Numbered from the stretch's first letter, positions 18,251 to 26,433 are shown. The stretch: 30,347 bases of DNA from Clostridiales bacterium (GCA_003343625.1 QAKV01000039.1:1-30347), one strand, 5' to 3'. Numbers and translations: made by a program. The notes: generated from the sequence alone by a model not told the origin.

Positions 18251-18796
18251 ATGGCGACCTGGAGTTCCAGAGGCCTTCGCGGTTCTACGCTGGAGGATCT
18301 GATCAACCATACCAACGAAAAATACAGGGAACACAAATTGGCCCTGATCCAGAAAATTCCTACCCCCATCACGCCGGTACAGATCGACAAGGAGAGCCGC
18401 CATATCACTCTGGCCTATTTCGATCAGAAGAGCACTGTGGATTATATCGGGGCGGTACAGGGGATTCCCGTCTGCTTCGATGCGAAAGAATGCGCGCAGG
18501 ATACGTTCAGCCTGCAGAATATCCATGCCCACCAGGTGGAGTTTATGGAATGTTTCGAGCAGCAAAAAGGGATCGCTTTCTTTCTGCTCTATTACACCCA
18601 TCGGGACGTATTCTACTATCTGCCTTTCGCCCGACTGAAGGAATTTTGGGACAGGGCCCAGGCGGGAGGTCGCAAGAGCTTCCGCTTCGACGAACTTTCC
18701 CCGGGCTACTTTCTCCCCAGAAAACAGGGCGTTTATGTGCCTTATCTGGACATGCTGCAAAAGGATTTGCAGCAACGGGAGGAACGGGATTTTTAA
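18251..18796 (+). CDS. recU: Holliday junction resolvase RecU
   Basis: A 181-residue endonuclease that cuts Holliday junctions in Firmicutes, the functional counterpart of RuvC. Conserved features: SRGLRGSTLEDLINHTNEKY at the start (5-24), QKIPTPITPV (34-43), and the nuclease core with Asp64 in STVDYIG and Asp77/Lys79 in FDAKE. Asp77 stands where B. subtilis RecU has a glutamate. The length is a little shorter than the Bacillus protein. It starts 2 bp after the rluA-type stop, with GAGGT inside that gene. In Bacilli recU is usually followed by a penicillin-binding protein gene; here a Nudix gene follows. Confidence 0.93.
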   Translation: MATWSSRGLRGSTLEDLINHTNEKYREHKLALIQKIPTPITPVQIDKESRHITLAYFDQKSTVDYIGAVQGIPVCFDAKECAQDTFSLQNIHAHQVEFMECFEQQKGIAFFLLYYTHRDVFYYLPFARLKEFWDRAQAGGRKSFRFDELSPGYFLPRKQGVYVPYLDMLQKDLQQREERDF

Positions 18797-18812
18797 AGAG
18801 GAGGAAAACGGC

Positions 18813-19331
18813 ATGAAACGGGAAAAGAGCAGCCTGACGACCCTGTGTTATCTGGAGCGGGAAGGAAAATGGCTGATGATGCATCGGATCAAAAAGGAGC
18901 ACGATGTGAATCGGGACAAATGGATCGGCGTGGGAGGCCACGCAGAATCATATGAGAGCCCCGAGGACTGCCTTCTGCGGGAAGTGGCGGAGGAAACCGG
19001 GCTAAAGCTCACCGGATATCGATTCCGAGGGCTTGTGACCTTCGCACTGCTGGGCGAAGAAACACAATATATGTGCCTTTATACGGCGGATCGGTGGGAG
19101 GGGGAACTGGTCGAAACCTGCCGTGAGGGCGTTCTGGAATGGATCGAGAAAGGGAAGGTGGCTTCCCTGAATCTCTGGAAGGGGGATCTGGTCTTTTTCA
19201 GACTGCTGGAACTGGAACGCCCGTTTTTTTCGCTGAAGTTGACCTATGACGGGGACGATCTGGTGGAATGCGTTCTGGACGGACGTTCTTTGGATTATGA
19301 GCGCTTCCTGAAAGGGGAGATTTCAAATTGA
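18813..19331 (+). CDS. Nudix hydrolase, MutT-like
   Basis: A 172-residue Nudix hydrolase. The Nudix box is complete: Gly42, Glu48, then Arg56-Glu57 and Glu60-Glu61-x-Gly63 (REVAEETGL). It closely follows the 8-oxo-dGTP diphosphatase style seen in Firmicutes (CYLEREGKWLMMHR at the start and GVGGHAE), so sanitising oxidised nucleotides is a reasonable inference, not proof. The start at 18813 follows AGAGGAGG. The upstream extension of the open frame overlaps recU and is not supported. Its TGA overlaps the TTG start of the next gene. Confidence 0.88.
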   Translation: MKREKSSLTTLCYLEREGKWLMMHRIKKEHDVNRDKWIGVGGHAESYESPEDCLLREVAEETGLKLTGYRFRGLVTFALLGEETQYMCLYTADRWEGELVETCREGVLEWIEKGKVASLNLWKGDLVFFRLLELERPFFSLKLTYDGDDLVECVLDGRSLDYERFLKGEISN

Positions 19332-20419
19332 ACGCGGAAGAGTATCTGGATATCGTGGACGGGGAAGGAGAGCCCACCGGAAGAACAAAAGCGCGCAGTC
19401 TGGTGCACCGGGACGGGGATCTGCACCGGACTTCCCACGTATGGATCGCCCGCAGAAAAGGCGGCCGGCTGCAGCTGCTTTTGCAGAAGCGCAGCCGAAA
19501 TAAGGATTCCCACCCGGGCTGCTACGACATTTCCAGCGCCGGCCACATCCCGGCGGGATCGGATTTTGAGGACAGCGCCCTGCGGGAGCTGAAAGAGGAG
19601 CTGGGTGTGGACGCCGAAGCCGGGGAACTGGAGTGCTGCGGCGTTCGCAGAATCCATTGGGAAGATCGGTTTTACGGAAAGCCGTTTTTGGACAATCAGG
19701 TGAGCCGGGTATACGTTTTGTGGAAAAATCTGGAGATTTCGCAGTTTTGCCCGCAAACCAGCGAGATCGAGGCAGTGCGCTGGATGGATCTGGAAACTCT
19801 CTTTGAGCAGGTGGAACGAAATTCCATTCCCCATTGTATTTTTACGGAAGAACTTTGCATGGTGAAGCGGAAGCTGGAAGAGGAGAGCGCCTTTCCGGTT
19901 TTGCCCGCAGAAGAGGAGGATCTGGAAGCGATTCTTTCCCTGGAGCGGATCGCTTTCGAGCGGCTGTCCGGAGGACAAAAGGACTGGTATGTGACGGACG
20001 ATATGGGGTTTCTGAGGCGGCATCTTAAAGCGGAGGGGACGCTTCTGAAGATCCCCTGCGGAAGGCGGCTGGCCGCATTTCTGGCTCTGCGCTTTCCAAA
20101 GGACGCGGCAGATTCTCTCTTTCCCTATGCTGTGCAATACGCTGGGGCGGCAAAAGGCGATGAGAGGCTTTGCGCCCATATGGAAACCGTGGCCGTACAT
20201 CCCGATTTCTATGGCAACGGCCTGATGAAAAAATTGCTGGAAGAGGGTATTTCCCTGGCCGAAAGGGAGGGAATGCGCTACCTTTTGGCCACAGTGCATC
20301 CGGATAACCGTTTCAGCCGCGGAAATTTCGAGAAAGCCGGGTTTCGGCCGTTGACAGAGACGCGCAAGTACGGCGGGCTGCGCCGCCTGATCTATTATTA
20401 TGAATGCTCCGGCAGTTGA
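19328..20419 (+). CDS. Nudix-GNAT fusion protein
   Basis: A 363-residue two-domain protein. Residues 1-175 are an isopentenyl-diphosphate-isomerase-like Nudix domain (EYLDIVDGEGEPTGRT, HRTSHVWI, then the box from Gly72 to Gly93 with RELKEELG). The first Glu of the usual box is Ser78 here. Residues about 190-363 are a GNAT acetyltransferase: METVAVHPDFYGNGLMKKLL supplies the acetyl-CoA loop and NFEKAGFRPL the C-terminal strand. Substrates of both halves are unknown. The TTG start makes TTGA with the previous stop, and AAGGGGAG lies just before. The TGA stop lies within the his operon -35 box. Confidence 0.88.
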   Translation: MNAEEYLDIVDGEGEPTGRTKARSLVHRDGDLHRTSHVWIARRKGGRLQLLLQKRSRNKDSHPGCYDISSAGHIPAGSDFEDSALRELKEELGVDAEAGELECCGVRRIHWEDRFYGKPFLDNQVSRVYVLWKNLEISQFCPQTSEIEAVRWMDLETLFEQVERNSIPHCIFTEELCMVKRKLEEESAFPVLPAEEEDLEAILSLERIAFERLSGGQKDWYVTDDMGFLRRHLKAEGTLLKIPCGRRLAAFLALRFPKDAADSLFPYAVQYAGAAKGDERLCAHMETVAVHPDFYGNGLMKKLLEEGISLAEREGMRYLLATVHPDNRFSRGNFEKAGFRPLTETRKYGGLRRLIYYYECSGS

Positions 20420-20444
20420 CAGGAACAGCCGAATCGTGTATACT
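20416..20444 (+). promoter_or_regulatory. Consensus promoter of the histidine operon
   Basis: TTGACA (20416-20421) and TATACT (20439-20444) are separated by exactly 17 bp, with TG before the -10 (GTGTATACT). The -35 overlaps the stop codon of the preceding gene. The leader to the hisZ start is only about 60 bases. I see no T-box (no TGGNACCGCG-type motif) and no His-rich leader peptide in it. Confidence 0.85.
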
Positions 20445-20513
20445 AATCGAGATTTCATGTGATAATACGGTAGCATGATAAAGTGCCGCGTGAAAGGGAG
20501 GTTTAGAGTCGCG

Positions 20514-21716
20514 ATGGACAAGTCTTTGCTTCATACACCGGAAGGGGTGCGGGATATTTATGGGATCGAATATGCCAGAAAGCTGCTGATCGAACAGCGT
20601 CTGCACGAATCGATCCGCCTGTACGGATATCAGGATATCCAGACGCCCACCTTCGAATTTTTCGATGTTTACAGCCGGGAAATCGGCACGACGCCATCTG
20701 CCCAGCTGTACAAATTTTTCGATAAAGAGGGGAATACTCTGACTCTTCGCCCCGATTTTACGCCTTCCTGCGCCCGCTGCGCGGCCAAATATTTCATGGA
20801 CGAAACGCGGCCCATTCGCCTGACTTATTCGGGAAGCGCTTTTACCAATACGTCCAATCTTCGCGGAAAGCTCAAGGAAGTGACCCAGATGGGGGCGGAG
20901 CTGATCATGGAGCCCTCCGTGGAAGCCGACGCGGAGATGATCAGCCTGGTCATCGAAGCCCTCCTTCGTTGCGGACTCACCAGTTTCCAGATCGCGGTGG
21001 GAGAAGTGGAATATTTCAAAGGCATTTGTTCTCAGGCAGGGCTGAAAGAGGAGACGGAACAGAAGCTTAGGGATTATATCAACGCAAAAAATTATTTCGG
21101 GGCAAAAGAGCTGTTGGAAAGCAGGAAAGTCCGACGGGATTACGCCCAGGTTCTGCTCCGGCTTGCGGATACGGTGCTGGGTGCCAGCGATCTGGCGGAA
21201 GCCAGGCAGATGGTGGATAACGAGAGGTCCCTGCTGGCCATCGAGCGGCTGGAGCAGCTGTATCGGGTTCTGCAGAAATACGGCGTGGAGAAATACGTGT
21301 CTTTCGATCTGGGGCTTTTGGGCAAATACAATTATTACACCGGCGTGATTTTCAAAGGATATACCTACGGCGTGGGAGATGCGGTGGTGACCGGCGGCAG
21401 ATACGACCATCTGCTGTCCCATTTCGGGAAAAATGCACCGGCCATTGGCTTCGTGATCGTAGTGGACGACCTGATGGAGGCGCTGGCGCGGCAGGATATA
21501 AGGCCCGAAGTGCCCAAAGAGGGAGCGCTCATTTTCTATGAAAAAGGGGGCTTTGAACAGGCGCTGAATCGGGCGAAAGGGCTGCGGGAGGATGGAATAC
21601 CCGCAGAGCTGATGCCCGTACCGGAAAACAAGAGAGGCTATGAATCCTATGAAAGAGGATGGCACAGCAGCGTCTTTCTGATTCGCGGGGACGGAAGCTG
21701 CGAAAGGCTGAATTAG
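20514..21716 (+). CDS. hisZ: ATP phosphoribosyltransferase regulatory subunit HisZ
   Basis: A 400-residue histidyl-tRNA synthetase paralogue that pairs with short HisG to form the first enzyme of histidine synthesis. The class II aminoacyl-tRNA synthetase fold is visible (TPEGVRDIYG, LRPDFTPSCAR, YYTGVIFKGYTYG, VTGGRYDHLL). The C-terminal anticodon-binding domain of a true HisRS is reduced. The immediately following short hisG confirms HisZ over HisRS. The ATG at 20514 is chosen because AAGGGAGG (20494-20501) precedes it, though the 12-bp spacer is long; an in-frame ATG at 20475 lacks a site. Confidence 0.92.
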   Translation: MDKSLLHTPEGVRDIYGIEYARKLLIEQRLHESIRLYGYQDIQTPTFEFFDVYSREIGTTPSAQLYKFFDKEGNTLTLRPDFTPSCARCAAKYFMDETRPIRLTYSGSAFTNTSNLRGKLKEVTQMGAELIMEPSVEADAEMISLVIEALLRCGLTSFQIAVGEVEYFKGICSQAGLKEETEQKLRDYINAKNYFGAKELLESRKVRRDYAQVLLRLADTVLGASDLAEARQMVDNERSLLAIERLEQLYRVLQKYGVEKYVSFDLGLLGKYNYYTGVIFKGYTYGVGDAVVTGGRYDHLLSHFGKNAPAIGFVIVVDDLMEALARQDIRPEVPKEGALIFYEKGGFEQALNRAKGLREDGIPAELMPVPENKRGYESYERGWHSSVFLIRGDGSCERLN

Positions 21717-21738
21717 ACGGATGAGGAGTGGCGGCAAT

Positions 21739-22386
21739 ATGAAGGAGCGGAGATATCTGACTTTCGCGCTGACGAAGGGAAGGCTGGCCAGCAGAACCCT
21801 CGAGCTGCTGGAGCAGATCGGGATTACCTGCGAGGAGATGAAGGACAAAAATTCCAGAAAGCTGGTCTTCGTCAACGAAGATCTGAAATTGAAATTCTTT
21901 CTGGCAAAAGGGCCTGATGTGCCCACTTACGTGGAGTACGGCGCGGCGGACATCGGCGTGACCGGAAAGGATGAACTGCTGGAAGAGGGGCGAAGGGTTT
22001 ATGAGGTGCTGGATCTGGGATTCGGAAAATGCCGTATGTGCGTCTGCGGCCCCGCAAAGGCCCGGGAATTGCTCTTGCATCACGAGATGATCCGGGTAGC
22101 TACGAAATATCCGGTCATCGCGAAGGACTATTTTTACAATCAGAAATATCAGACCGTAGACATCATAAAATTAAACGGTTCCGTGGAGCTCGGCCCCATC
22201 GTGGGCCTGTCCGATGTGATCGTGGACATCGTGGAAACCGGCAGCACGCTGCGGGAAAACGGTCTGGAAGTGCTGGAGGAAATCTGCCCTCTGTCCGCCA
22301 GGATGATCGTCAACCAGGTGAGCATGCAGATGGAAACGGAACGGATCAAGGAAATTATTTTGCGGCTGCGTCAGAAGCTGTCGTGA
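21739..22386 (+). CDS. hisG: ATP phosphoribosyltransferase, short form HisG
   Basis: A 215-residue catalytic subunit condensing ATP and PRPP to phosphoribosyl-ATP. It begins LTFALTKGRL, carries GPDVPTYVEYGAADIGVTGK (44-63 region) and the PRPP loop DIVETGSTLRENGL. The short form lacks the C-terminal histidine-binding regulatory domain of long HisG and needs HisZ, which is encoded directly upstream. The ATG at 21739 is preferred to 21721 because GAGGAG (21723-21728) lies between them. Confidence 0.95.
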   Translation: MKERRYLTFALTKGRLASRTLELLEQIGITCEEMKDKNSRKLVFVNEDLKLKFFLAKGPDVPTYVEYGAADIGVTGKDELLEEGRRVYEVLDLGFGKCRMCVCGPAKARELLLHHEMIRVATKYPVIAKDYFYNQKYQTVDIIKLNGSVELGPIVGLSDVIVDIVETGSTLRENGLEVLEEICPLSARMIVNQVSMQMETERIKEIILRLRQKLS

Positions 22387-22392
22387 GGAAAG

Positions 22393-22422
22393 GCGGTAAA
22401 ATCACATATGTGATTTTATCGC
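22393..22422. promoter_or_regulatory. Perfect 22-bp palindrome between hisG and hisD
   Basis: The half-site TAAAATCACAT (22397-22407) is followed directly by its exact reverse complement (22408-22418). Flanking bases extend the dyad to about 30 positions with one G:T mismatch (GCG at 22393-22395 pairs with CGC at 22420-22422 around it). It sits in the 74-bp hisG-hisD gap and is not followed by a T-run, so it looks like a protein-binding operator or an mRNA processing hairpin rather than a terminator. Confidence 0.7.
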
Positions 22423-22460
22423 GCGGTCATAGCAAAAGACGCTCCGACATGGAGGTAAAA

Positions 22461-23756
22461 ATGAGAATCATCCGGTTAACGAAAGAGAGCAGAAAGAATC
22501 TGCTGGGGGATCTGTTGCAGAGGAGCCCGAATTATTATGGGCAATATGAAAAGACGGTAGCGGATATCGTCGAACAGGTGAGAAACAGAGGGGACGAAGC
22601 GCTGTTTTCCTATACGAAGCAGTTCGACGGCTGTGATCTGACCCCGGAAACGGTTCGCGTGACGAAGGAGGAGATCGAACGGGCCTGTGCGCAGGCGGAC
22701 CCCGATTTTTTGAAAGTGATGGAAGAAAGCGCCGAAAATATCCGGCGTTTCCACGAAAAGCAGCTCAGAAACAGCTGGTTCGATGCGAGGCCTGACGGGA
22801 CGATCCTGGGGATGAAAATCCTGCCGCTGGCTGTGGCGGGAGTCTATGTGCCGGGAGGGAAAGCGGCCTATCCTTCCAGCGTACTGATGAACGTGATCCC
22901 TGCAAAAGTGGCGGGAGTCCCCAAAATCATCATGACCACGCCACCAGGGCCTGACGGGCAGGTGGATCCCGGAACGCTGGCCGCCGCGCGGGTAGCGGGC
23001 GTGGATGAAATTTACCGCGTCGGCGGCGCCCAGGCCATCGCTGCCATGGCGTTTGGAACCGAAAGCGTTCCGCGCGTGGACAAGATCACCGGCCCGGGCA
23101 ACATCTTCGTCGCCCTGGCCAAGCGAGCGTGCTTTGGCTATGTGAGCATCGATTCCATCGCCGGGCCAAGCGAAATCCTCGTCATCGCGGACGATACGGC
23201 AAATCCCCGCTATGTAGCGGCGGATCTTCTGTCTCAGGCGGAACACGATGAACTAGCCAGCGCCATCCTGATCACTACCAGCGAAAGGCTGGCAAAGGAA
23301 GTTTCCGAACAGGTGGACGGTTTCCTGGAGACACTTTCCCGTCGGGAAATCATCCAGAAATCCCTGGATCGCTACGGATACATCCTGCTGGCGGATTCCC
23401 TGGAGGAAGCGGCAGAGGCGGCTGACGAGATCGCCTCTGAACACCTGGAAATCCTGACGGAGAACCCCTTCGAGCTGATGACCAAAATCCGGAATGCGGG
23501 CGCCATTTTCCTGGGAGAGTATTCCAGCGAACCGCTGGGCGATTATTACGCGGGGCCCAATCACGTCCTGCCCACTAACGGCACAGCGCGGTTTTTCTCC
23601 CCTTTGAGCGTGGATGATTTCATCAAGAAGACCAGCATCATTTCCTATTCCAGGGATGCGCTGAAAGACGCCCACGAAAAGATCGAGCGCTTCGCCCGTC
23701 AGGAAGGGCTGACGGCGCACGAGAATTCCATTCGGGTACGTTTTGAAAGGGAATGA
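22461..23756 (+). CDS. hisD: Histidinol dehydrogenase HisD
   Basis: A 431-residue zinc enzyme, normal length, catalysing the last two steps from histidinol to histidine with NAD+. Signature blocks: VPGGKAAYPSSVLMN (about 130-144), ITGPGNIFVALAKR, SIAGPSEILV, the zinc and catalytic segment SQAEHDE, ASEHLEI (the Glu-His catalytic pair) and GPNHVLPTNGTARF. The start at 22461 follows GGAGGT closely; the open frame before it runs out of phase through hisG and is not coding. It follows the 22-bp palindrome. Confidence 0.96.
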   Translation: MRIIRLTKESRKNLLGDLLQRSPNYYGQYEKTVADIVEQVRNRGDEALFSYTKQFDGCDLTPETVRVTKEEIERACAQADPDFLKVMEESAENIRRFHEKQLRNSWFDARPDGTILGMKILPLAVAGVYVPGGKAAYPSSVLMNVIPAKVAGVPKIIMTTPPGPDGQVDPGTLAAARVAGVDEIYRVGGAQAIAAMAFGTESVPRVDKITGPGNIFVALAKRACFGYVSIDSIAGPSEILVIADDTANPRYVAADLLSQAEHDELASAILITTSERLAKEVSEQVDGFLETLSRREIIQKSLDRYGYILLADSLEEAAEAADEIASEHLEILTENPFELMTKIRNAGAIFLGEYSSEPLGDYYAGPNHVLPTNGTARFFSPLSVDDFIKKTSIISYSRDALKDAHEKIERFARQEGLTAHENSIRVRFERE

Positions 23757-23773
23757 AAGAGGAGGAACGGTTT

Positions 23774-24364
23774 ATGAATGCCAGAATCGGTTCGATCGAA
23801 CGCAAGACCAGGGAGACGGATATCAGCGTTCGGATCTGTCTGGACGGGACGGGAATTTACGATGTGCAGACGGGGATTGGATTTTTCGATCATATCTTAC
23901 AGGGCTTTGCCCGCCATGGTTTTTTTGATCTGAAAATCGCGGCCAACGGGGATCTGGAAGTGGACGGCCACCATACGGTGGAGGATACCGGAATCGTACT
24001 GGGGCAGGCCATCGCGGCCGCTTTAGGGACGAAGGAGGGAATCCGGCGTTTCGGCCACTTCCTGTTGCCCATGGACGATGCGCTGGTATTATGCGCTGTG
24101 GATCTGTGCGGAAGGCCCTATCTGAATTTCGATTACGCGTTCCCTGCGGAGAAAATCGGCGATCTGGACACCCAGCTGATCCGGGAATTTTTCTATGCCC
24201 TGTCCTGGTCGGCGGGAATGAATCTCCATATCAAGGTATTGGACGGGATCAACAGCCATCACGTAGCGGAAGCGATGTTCAAAGCGTTCGGAAAGGCTTT
24301 GGATCTGGCAGTTTCCGATGAGCCGCGGGTGACGGGCGTATTGTCCACGAAAGGAATGTTATAA
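23774..24364 (+). CDS. hisB: Imidazoleglycerol-phosphate dehydratase HisB
   Basis: A 196-residue monofunctional IGP dehydratase, the usual length. It removes water from imidazole glycerol phosphate to give imidazole acetol phosphate using two manganese ions. Metal-binding His-rich blocks are present in both repeats: [23 protein letters not shown], and later [18 protein letters not shown]. The start at 23774 follows AGAGGAGG by 8 bp; an ATG at 23753 overlapping hisD is less likely. The stop is 1 bp before hisIE. Confidence 0.95.
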   Translation: MNARIGSIERKTRETDISVRICLDGTGIYDVQTGIGFFDHILQGFARHGFFDLKIAANGDLEVDGHHTVEDTGIVLGQAIAAALGTKEGIRRFGHFLLPMDDALVLCAVDLCGRPYLNFDYAFPAEKIGDLDTQLIREFFYALSWSAGMNLHIKVLDGINSHHVAEAMFKAFGKALDLAVSDEPRVTGVLSTKGML

Positions 24365-24365
24365 A

Positions 24366-25664
24366 ATGAATCCTGTAAATGCGAAAAAGTTTATGCCCTG
24401 CCTTTATCTGTATCAGAAGCGCGCGGTAAACGGCCCGGAAGACAGGCGGGAAGTGAGTTTAAATCCGGTGGAGCTGGCGGAGCGATACAGCCTGAACGAA
24501 TGCGATCGACTGTACGTCCTGGATCTGTCCGAAACGGACAAAGAGCAGGAGGAAGCCATGGACATCCTGCGGGAAATCTGCGCCAACGCAGCTGTCCCCG
24601 TAGTGGGAGGCGGCCGGATCCGGCGGATGGAAGACGTGAAAAAATTACTGTACGCAGGCTGCAGCCAGGCCGTGCTGGATCTCAATTCGGAAGAACAGGC
24701 TGCGGTTTTGGAGGAGGTCGCTTTGAAGTTCGGCAAGGAGAAGATCATCGCGGCAGCGGATGGCCCGGAGCAAATTCTTCGGATGCAGGGCCCCATCGGC
24801 TCCTTCACTTCCGAGATTTTTCTCCTTCACGGCGCCGGCGGCAGGGAGGCTTCCCTGATTTCTCCGGTTCCGGTAACTCCGTTTTTGCCCGAAGTTTCCC
24901 TGGACAAGATCATAGAAGTGCTCGCCCTGCCCAACATCAGCGGTTTATCCGGGCAGGTGGTCACGGAAAATGTGAACAATATCGGCGCGCTCAAAAAGCT
25001 GTGTCTGGAAAATCGGATTCCCGTAGCGCTGTTTAAGGCTTCATACCGATTTTCGGAATTTAAAACCGGCCCGGACGGCCTGGTTCCTGTCGTGGTGCAG
25101 GATGCGAAGACGGATGCGGTGCTCATGGTGGCCTATATGAACGAAGAAGCTTATGAGCGCACGGTGGAGAGCGGACGGATGACCTATTACAGCCGAAGCC
25201 GTCAGTCCCTGTGGCTCAAAGGGGAGACCAGCGGACATTATCAATATGTGCATTCCCTGACAGCGGACTGCGATATGGACACGATCCTGGCCCGGGTGAC
25301 GCAGGTGGGGGCTGCCTGCCACACCGGTTCCTACAGCTGCTTTTTCCATGAAATCTTAAACCGCAGCGAGAAAATGGAACACCACAATCCGCTCAGGGTG
25401 TTCGAAGAGGTATTCGCCGTTATCGAGGACAGAAAACTGCATCCCAAAGAAGGTTCCTATACCAATTATCTCTTCGATAAGGGGATCGATAAAATTTTGA
25501 AAAAACTGGGAGAGGAGGCTACAGAAATCGTGATCGCGGCCAAGAACCCCAATCCCAACGAGGTGAAATACGAGATTGCGGATTTCCTCTATCACATGAT
25601 GGTGCTCATGGCTGAAAAAGGCGTCACCTGGGAGGAGATCACCGATGAGCTGGCGAAGCGATAA
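24366..25664 (+). CDS. hisIE: HisIE bifunctional enzyme with HisA/HisF-like N-terminal domain
   Basis: A 432-residue protein, about twice the length of ordinary HisIE. Residues about 225-335 are HisI, phosphoribosyl-AMP cyclohydrolase ([18 protein letters not shown], then zinc cysteines in LTADCDMD and [13 protein letters not shown]). Residues about 345-432 are HisE, phosphoribosyl-ATP pyrophosphatase ([27 protein letters not shown]). Residues 1-215 resemble the HisA/HisF TIM barrel: [15 protein letters not shown] aligns with HisF IIPCLDVKDGRVVKG, and [14 protein letters not shown] keeps a phosphate-loop style GGG. The first catalytic Asp of HisA/HisF is a Tyr here, so this domain is probably structural or regulatory. 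The HisI and HisE calls are firm; the function of the N-domain is inference. Confidence 0.92.
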   Translation: MNPVNAKKFMPCLYLYQKRAVNGPEDRREVSLNPVELAERYSLNECDRLYVLDLSETDKEQEEAMDILREICANAAVPVVGGGRIRRMEDVKKLLYAGCSQAVLDLNSEEQAAVLEEVALKFGKEKIIAAADGPEQILRMQGPIGSFTSEIFLLHGAGGREASLISPVPVTPFLPEVSLDKIIEVLALPNISGLSGQVVTENVNNIGALKKLCLENRIPVALFKASYRFSEFKTGPDGLVPVVVQDAKTDAVLMVAYMNEEAYERTVESGRMTYYSRSRQSLWLKGETSGHYQYVHSLTADCDMDTILARVTQVGAACHTGSYSCFFHEILNRSEKMEHHNPLRVFEEVFAVIEDRKLHPKEGSYTNYLFDKGIDKILKKLGEEATEIVIAAKNPNPNEVKYEIADFLYHMMVLMAEKGVTWEEITDELAKR

Positions 25665-25672
25665 GAACAGAT

Positions 25673-25715
25673 GGCAGGAAGAGTTGACATAAATGAATTA
25701 TGTTAACAAACTGCC
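25673..25715. promoter_or_regulatory. Palindrome 1 with outer stem after hisIE
   Basis: GTTGACATAA (25683-25692) and TTATGTTAAC (25698-25707) form a near-perfect dyad around ATGAA, one G:T pair off. An outer pair GGCAG (25673-25677) and CTGCC (25711-25715) can enclose it as an RNA hairpin. No T-run follows. TTGACA inside it could also serve as a -35 box, though no convincing -10 lies at the right distance. It matches the second palindrome at 25774. Confidence 0.6.
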
Positions 25716-25773
25716 GGCAATTCCGCATTTTCCGCCTTCCGCAAGCATAAGTTATAGAAAGAGTCCTTAATCT

Positions 25774-25798
25774 GTTTACATAAATAATTTATGTAAAC
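25774..25798. promoter_or_regulatory. Palindrome 2, perfect 12-1-12 dyad, probable operator
   Basis: GTTTACATAAAT (25774-25785), a central A, then the exact reverse complement (25787-25798). The same pattern, imperfect, occurs 91 bp upstream at 25683-25707. It lies 30 bp before the start of the small membrane protein gene, where a repressor would typically bind. The regulator is unknown. Confidence 0.65.
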
Positions 25799-25827
25799 AA
25801 TATGAAAAGAAAGAACGGAGGGACGCT

Positions 25828-26238
25828 ATGACGGATCTGGAACGAAAGCTGCAGCTGACTAGATTTTTGCGGGAGGAGAGCGCCATCAACCGGATGAAGA
25901 TGAAAAACCGGGAAGAAATCCTCTATGGAAACCCCAAAGCAGTACTTGGTAAAGAAGAATTGCCGCTGGTATATGACGGTTCGTTGGAGAAAGACGGATT
26001 CGGACAGCCGTCATCCGAATCTTTGGGACATTCCACGTTCGGAATGCGACTTATTTTGGCGCTGGTCCTATTCGGCGCGGTGGTCTATATGGACAAAGCC
26101 GGGATCATGCTGGGAGAAAAACCCGCTGCCCAGGTGATCGCCAGACAGGTGACCGTCTCCTCGGAGGAAAAACTCCGGGATTTTTTCGGGCAGTTCGTCG
26201 GATTGGACGAGGGAGACGCCCGAACGGATGAAGGATAA
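25828..26238 (+). CDS. Small single-pass membrane protein of unknown function
   Basis: A 136-residue protein. Residues 1-70 are charged and polar; residues about 71-90 form one hydrophobic helix (RLILALVLFGAVVYM); the remaining 45 residues are polar with an acidic end. There is no cleavable signal peptide, so an N-terminus inside the cell and a short outer tail is one topology. CGGAGGG lies 5 bp before the ATG. Codon use matches the neighbouring core genes. I do not recognise the family. The two 25-bp palindromes upstream suggest its own regulation, and a terminator follows at 26340. Confidence 0.75.
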   Translation: MTDLERKLQLTRFLREESAINRMKMKNREEILYGNPKAVLGKEELPLVYDGSLEKDGFGQPSSESLGHSTFGMRLILALVLFGAVVYMDKAGIMLGEKPAAQVIARQVTVSSEEKLRDFFGQFVGLDEGDARTDEG

Positions 26239-26339
26239 TACTCTCTTTTGGCATTATATTGGGTTTCGAAAGTAAATTGCATGGATGGTGTCTCCTGTGT
26301 CCCGGTGCTTTCAGTTTAAGTAGACAGGAGGATGAAATC

Positions 26340-26394
26340 AAGCGAATTTCCGGATCTGAACAGTCACTTCTCGGAAAAAGTCGCTTCTTTTTTT
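26340..26394 (+). terminator. Rho-independent terminator after the small membrane protein gene
   Basis: AAGCGA (26340-26345) pairs with TCGCTT (26381-26386), and TTTCCG (26347-26352) pairs with CGGAAA (26372-26377), with small bulges and a 19-base loop; CTTTTTTT follows. Upstream, CTCCTGT (26292-26298) and ACAGGAG (26324-26330) can form another 7-bp stem. I see nothing else in the 256-bp gap apart from the promoter at 26405. Confidence 0.7.
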
Positions 26395-26404
26395 GTTGTT
26401 TCAG

Positions 26405-26433
26405 TTGAATAACTCGTTCTTTTTTTTTATACT
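26405..26433 (+). promoter_or_regulatory. Promoter of the truncated radical SAM gene
   Basis: TTGAAT (26405-26410) and TATACT (26428-26433) with a 17-bp, T-rich spacer. It is well formed and lies 61 bp before the ATG at 26495, so transcription probably continues into the broken gene. Confidence 0.75.

Noticed and set aside
20445..20513. T-box or His leader peptide before hisZ
   Set aside because: The leader is only about 60 bases, lacks the TGGNACCGCG-type bulge and contains no run of His codons.
20313..21926. 537-codon minus-strand frame across hisZ
   Set aside because: It is antisense to three well-supported genes (the Nudix-GNAT gene, hisZ and hisG) and contains no recognisable motif.
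22029..22460. Upstream extension of the hisD frame
   Set aside because: It runs out of phase through hisG and crosses the palindrome; the GGAGGT site and family length fix the start at 22461.
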